A DNA stretch of 64,000 bases from Prochilodus magdalenae. Taxonomy: Eukaryota > Chordata > Actinopteri > Characiformes > Prochilodontidae. The DNA lies in contig JAMWET010000763.1 in NCBI GenBank assembly GCA_024036415.1, positions 12,501 to 76,500 on the forward strand. The letters are read 5' to 3'. Made by a program: the position numbers and the translations under genes. Below are positions 58,795-64,000 of the stretch, one piece after another (position 1 is the stretch's first letter; every line of letters begins with the position of its first letter). The notes under the pieces are model-generated. The model did not search any database and had not been told where the DNA came from. It saw nothing but the letters and a program-made list of their open reading frames with translations.

Positions 58795-61700
58795 TTTTTT
58801 GTACATCCTAGAAATCCAAGAAGGATATTCGTGTGGTGATTAGTTAGTAGCTGCATACCCCACCACACAATAATAATCCCATATGTGTAGTGCATTTTAA
58901 ACACGAATATGGCATCCATAGAGCGTTTACAATATACAGTTTCTGTTCTGCTTGAGCACTGTGTTGACACAATAAATGTGAAACAGCACCATTGTAGATG
59001 ATAGCAGTGCCTTTTAAGGGTCGGTGGTGTGGTTGGTGTTAACGTAATAGAATATACATTTTAATTCTATCAATATTTAAACATGGTGAAGTCATTTTGA
59101 GGTGCATTAGTGCTTTTTAAACATTTTATGTATATTTAACAATAATGACCAATTGTAAACTGATATCATGATGTGACTTTTGTTCCATCGTCACAGAGCA
59201 TTATTGTTTCTCCCCTGTCTCCAGTGTTGTGCTGTGTAGAGATGGCACTAGTATTCTCTTTCATGGGTATGCCTTTATCAGTGCTGGTTTGGTGCAGTAG
59301 ACTTCACTTCTTCGCATCCCAGAAGAACTGTTGCCAAGATCTTACTTTCCCACACTGATAGCAGCCTGTGATAAACAGTAGAGCTTAAAACCATATGGAA
59401 CCTGGACTTGGAAACAATTACACTGGGTTGAAAGTTTTAAAAATCAATTGCAAGATGAGCTAACAGTGAGCTAAGATATGTTATTACAGCTTCGAAGACG
59501 AGTATCCGTACTGTCTGAACAGATAACGAGGGTCTTATATGGATTTTGGATTTTCCAGCTAACAATGATGCATCATCTGGACTTCATCACAGTGTCTTAT
59601 CACCTGCATCGCTGGGGCAGAATAAGGCAGATTTCTGGGGAAGGGGACCACATGTGAAATGCAAGTCTAGGCAGAATTTACTGCCTAGTCAAGCCCTTTC
59701 AATCCATTCACCAATCTCTGGGTGTCAGATAGAGGTTTACCTTTTTTAGGCATGTAAGCCTCATCAAAGCTGCTGAAAATGTTATATTATTTGCAAAATT
59801 ATTTGCAGTTGCATTGCATGCTAACATGGCTGATACCTTTTACCTGTTACACACTTTTATTATGTTTGTTTGAAATTTCTGGTCTATTATTACATAATTA
59901 CATAAGACAAAAATAGAACATGCAAATATAACATGTAAATACAGGGATTTCAGTTGTGCCTACTGCCACTCTCCGGGGTGGCTGAGAAGGAGGTGGGGGT
60001 GCAGAGGGGGTTGGAAAGGAAAGGAAAGTAATTGGTTCCTTATGTCAAGCTGCACTCTTCTCTAAATAATGGGCCCTTTTTTCTTTCCAATAATGGCTTT
60101 TCCATTTGCGCTGATGGCGGCTTAAACAGCAAACTCAAAGATGAAGTTTTGATCTAGTGGCTTTCTGTCTTTACTGTATGTGTTGAACCCACTTACACTC
60201 CCCTAAAAAAAGCAGCTGTAAAGAAAGCTAGTCGGTTGTGAGCCAGATCACGACACGCTGTTGCCATTATTGAAACAGCTAAATGCTAAGCCAGTTGCCA
60301 GGTATGCTGTTTTAATCCTCTTTGAGATGTTTTGTGCCAACTCTGCTGTTTGCTTTCCACTGCACTGTAAAAATCACAAACTACATTGTATTTTGGGGTT
60401 TGTGTGACTAGTTTTAAATGTTGCCTGAAAGCCTGAAAACAGCTCTTTCCATTTTCACTATCTGGTAGACCTGAAATATTTGGCACGGTGTTGGAAGGCA
60501 GAGTGAGTGACTTTCCATATGGAAGACAGAGAGAGTATTGAGAGGCTGAGGGCTGCCTGTGTGCTCACGGGTGTCAAACAAACTGTAGCTTTAAGGCCGA
60601 GCCCCCCACATTCCCCAACAAACACTAACATTCTAATGTTGGAAGTTTATACTCTTCCAGAATAACAGACACGCTAAATGAACCAATGTGGATTTACTTA
60701 TCCATGCACGAATGTGTTTCATACTAAGAGTTGTGAGACTGGACAAGCTTTCCCAAATTTTTGCAATAGCTGTTTTGAGTAACTACGTAATGCTGATTTT
60801 CCAGTGCATATATGTTAACTCGGAAAATGGAAAATGCTTGGAAATAGCTATACATTGACATACCAAAAGTCATGGGATAGGAGTATGTTAATTGATTATG
60901 AAACGGCCTTACCTCAGCGGGGCAGCTGTTGACAGGATATAAACTTAGTTAGTAATCGTTTATAACATATTGATGGTCATACTAATGGGCACCTTTAAGA
61001 TAAAAGTGTTCACCACTTCTCCTGGCAGCGGTTACATTACATTAGTTAAAACACATGGTCTTAGTGTTTAGTCATTGCAAACATTGTCTGGAACACATTT
61101 GGCTACACAGCAGTGCCAAATGTCTCAAACAGAAACAGAGGAAATCTCAGAAAAAGGATTACATGGATAACGCTGCAGATACCCTCCTAATATAATGTCA
61201 ACATAAATTAAACTCATCGAGAATCAAATATTTTGATTAAAAATGTAAAATTCTAAATTTCAATGTCTATGTTTAAGGTGTGTTGCTAAGTTGAGTGTTC
61301 AGTCCTATCACATGAAAAATTTGATGACATTTTTTGATGACAATCTGTAATGTGAGCTTTTGCTGCACAGGCTGCCATCTTTCACATGCTGTTGTATTGT
61401 GGTAGCTGTTCTTCTTCTTTGTTTGTCATTTTACTTGCTGTCTCTGCCAATAACTTAGAAGTACAGTAGGAAAATTTGACCAGATCAAAAAATGATCAGC
61501 TTGATACTGCAGCACTGAACATTAAAGTTATTTTGCATGAAGGGTGGTGTAGAGTTTAGTGTGAGCTTGTCTGTTTCTACTAAAAGCAAGTTTCACTCTA
61601 GCCCTGGTTGCAACAGCTGCATCAAAAAACACATTTGTGGTCAGAGCATGCATAGATCAAGTGGGAAGAACATTTTCCCAACAATCACAAACAAGAATGG

Positions 61701-64000
61701 CACCCAACCCAGTGTTTGCATTTGCCGATATCTGTTAGAGAACATTGGGTCAGTGGTCTTTAAAGCAATGTGCACAAAACAGAAGTTCAGGGCTGCAGAG
61801 CACCTGTTTTGCTCTCTTGTGGATTGGCCTGTGGATTAAAAACATATAGATACTTGGGATAATTTGGAGCAGACGTCTGAGGCCTTTGAAGACCCTGTTT
61901 TATGTTCTCCTTTCCACTCTTCTCTTCCCCTTCTGAAGAAAGGGCAAGGCTAAAAGAGTGCAGGCGAGGTGATGTTGTGGCATCCTAGTTTATGCTCCTA
62001 TATGGAAGGCATTAGCTTTTCAGTTCCTTTGAATCTCAGTAAACTGACAGAGTGAGGATGCAGAAATCCTGATGGGCTTCAAAGGCGGCCACCGATCCCC
62101 TTGACCTACGGGACACACCCACGGTGAGGCATCACTAACACCCAGTGAAAATGCGATTACTGACCTCGCCGCCTTGAACAACAAACATCTGGTGGAGAAA
62201 GGGACTTAGTGAGTGGCCAAGTGACTGCATGGACGTCCTAAGGTTACCAGGAGCTCACCCCCTGAAAGGTCTATTTAAGAAAGCAAACAAAAGGGTCATT
62301 TAGCCAGCCTCCTTTTTAGCGACGGCCCACATTCCATACCAGAAGTGCCATTCGTGTCGCAGTTGGGCTTAACCTGGACAAACAGCAGGGTGCTCCTGGA
62401 TCTAGAGTATAGAGCCATTTCAGGAAAGGTCAAAAGCAAAGCAGTGCAGTTGTCTTTGGGTTAAAAACAGAGCCAAAGTCAAGGGTTTCGAAATCACGGT
62501 TTACACGAGCAAAGCCACTAGCACTTGCTTCAGGACGTTGGTGTTATTGTTGGGTTGCTATGGTGGTTAGTTTTTGAGTGATCTCTTCCATTCATCTGTT
62601 TGTGTTCACTGCTCCAAGATCCAGTTTGCTGAGACACAGAGGAAGAGCACAGCACAGCATGTATGATAAGAAGGAGTACAACTACTGATGTTTTGGAACA
62701 GTACTTGAATGAGCCTCTAATGGACACAGAGGCCATAAAGTGTCGAATATGGGTCATGGTGTTCTGTCTGCAAAGTGTTAACGTCACCCCTTCACCGCCT
62801 AACAAGCTCATTATGGACTCTCTTGACTTTGTGGGAGTCGCTGGGCTAGAAAGCGGGAAATGACCTACACGAGCTAACACGCTTGCTTTGCAGCTGGCTC
62901 TTGTAGTTTAAAAGTCACATGGCGATTATCACATATTTTTGCTCTTGTATTTTAAGCCACTGGCCGTAATAAGACCCAACTGCTGCTTTTGGAATGGTGC
63001 AATAACCGAGGATGGGAGATTGTAAACATGAGTCCATTAGTGTCCCACTTTTTTTTCAATGGATTTCAAATGAAACACACATTACAGACCAACATTCTTC
63101 TGAGATCTTTTTAACATGTCCAGTACTGTGGCTGTACACCTCCAACAATGAAGACCCAGGTTTTGTTCCTATTCTTTGTTTAGATTCTTTTTTGAAAACT
63201 GTCCTTTTTAAAACCCCTGTCCGCACCAACACTTTCAAAAATCTCTCCATCCACATGAGAATGCAAAAGCACTCATGCTAGGGCAAGAAAAGGTGATAAA
63301 TCACCATACAATTGGACATCAAAAACCCTTTATCTGTAGTTTATTTGGGGTCCCCATCTTAATTTTTAGGCCTGTCATGATCCTAGATTGTGTGTAAATA
63401 ATTTTGTTACCAGGATGTGAAATACAGGGGTCCTGGAGGTTATGGGCTCTGGCAACCCCTACTTAACCTTGGACCCCCTGAATGTCTCTAAATCTAAATT
63501 CTAAAGGGTCCCTGAAAATAAGCACATTTGATAACAAGTTATGCTGTTCGTTAGGGGAAAAATATCTCAAAAAAATAAAACATTCTAAATGACAAATGCA
63601 AACAAAATACAAACTTGGTTGTTTGTTAAAAAAAAATTGAAGCATCAGGGACACATGGAAAGTGAGAGGAACCAGTCAATCAGCCAGCCAATTTGGAACG
63701 CCTCTTAATACCAGCTGCTTTTTTTTATTATACCCAGTTTGTTGTTAATTTTAAGTGTTAGTCAGCTAGATTGGTTTATTAGCTGTCTTGCTTAGCTAGC
63801 TCTTTACTTTGCAGCTAACCAGAGATGATACATTACACTGTACCGTGCCGAGTAATCTACAGTTACACTGTCAACCAAAGCTCACATTTTTCTGCTGAGA
63901 CAGTAAAAAATTTTGTGATAACAGTAAATACTATTTCTGGTAAAATATTTAACATGTCCAGTACTGTGTATGCACACTTCCTGAGTAAAGACTATAACTT
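58795..64000. other. No gene recognised
   Basis: No domain-bearing frame, RNA gene or defined mobile element was recognised. 60040-60150 and 62040-62400 are relatively G+C-balanced and repeat-free. A 20-bp exact direct repeat, TTAACATGTCCAGTACTGTG, occurs at 63111-63130 and 63949-63968. Open frames here (up to 116 codons) lack motifs and often overlap open frames on the other strand. Confidence 0.45.

Overview
This window looks like vertebrate, most likely teleost fish, intergenic or intronic DNA. It has no operon-like structure and no convincing host exon. It is AT-rich and carries GATA, AAT and TA microsatellites together with repeat classes that are abundant in ray-finned fish: Tc1 transposons, Rex1/L2-type non-LTR retrotransposons with microsatellite 3' tails, a Ty3/Gypsy element, a solo LTR and a TTAA-flanked MITE. 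An otophysan fish (characin or catfish type) is a guess from the repeat repertoire only. Function in this window is carried by transposable elements. Nearly all are dead. The one full-length, uninterrupted gene is a Tc1 transposase at 14675-15697.

Layout, left to right. 1-500 holds two copies of a 228-bp tandem unit and a short nested repeat, followed by a badly deleted Rex1/L2-type LINE (about 490-2145) that carries an AT-rich insertion with perfect hairpins. At 3811-4247 a solo LTR sits inside an old Tc1-like transposase relic. At 6010-12423 there is a complete-length but dead Ty3/Gypsy LTR retrotransposon on the minus strand; gag, protease, RT, RNase H and integrase are in the expected order but split by frameshifts, stops and loss of the RT catalytic box. 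At 14307-15912 lies a structurally intact Tc1 transposon with 198-bp terminal inverted repeats that differ at only a few positions, TA target duplications and a 340-residue DD34E transposase. This is the youngest element in the window.

From 16 kb to 64 kb the sequence is mostly unannotatable single-copy-looking DNA with scattered relics: LINE 3' ends (19.9-20.6, 28.6, 46.1-47.0, 49.4-49.8, 53.6-54.6, 55.9-56.1 and 57.6-57.9 kb), Tc1-like relics (21.7-22.3, 32.7-33.5, 39.9-41.0 and 47.3-47.7 kb), a 46-bp minisatellite (26.5-26.95 kb), two opposite-orientation copies of a short interspersed repeat (31.4 and 38.2-38.5 kb), a 543-bp TTAA MITE (51720-52262), a SINE-like piece (58.68 kb) and microsatellites. 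Several G+C-balanced, repeat-free stretches (for example 16.4-16.9, 27.9-28.05 and 30.3-30.5 kb) could be conserved regulatory elements, but that cannot be shown from one sequence.

I found no evidence for a previously undescribed biological system. The most useful observations are the apparently competent Tc1 element, the solo LTR nested in a Tc1 relic, the RT active-site deletion in the Gypsy element, the coding-like minisatellite, and the TTAA MITE. Coordinates of relics are approximate, family assignments are from recognition of translated motifs, and no database search was possible.
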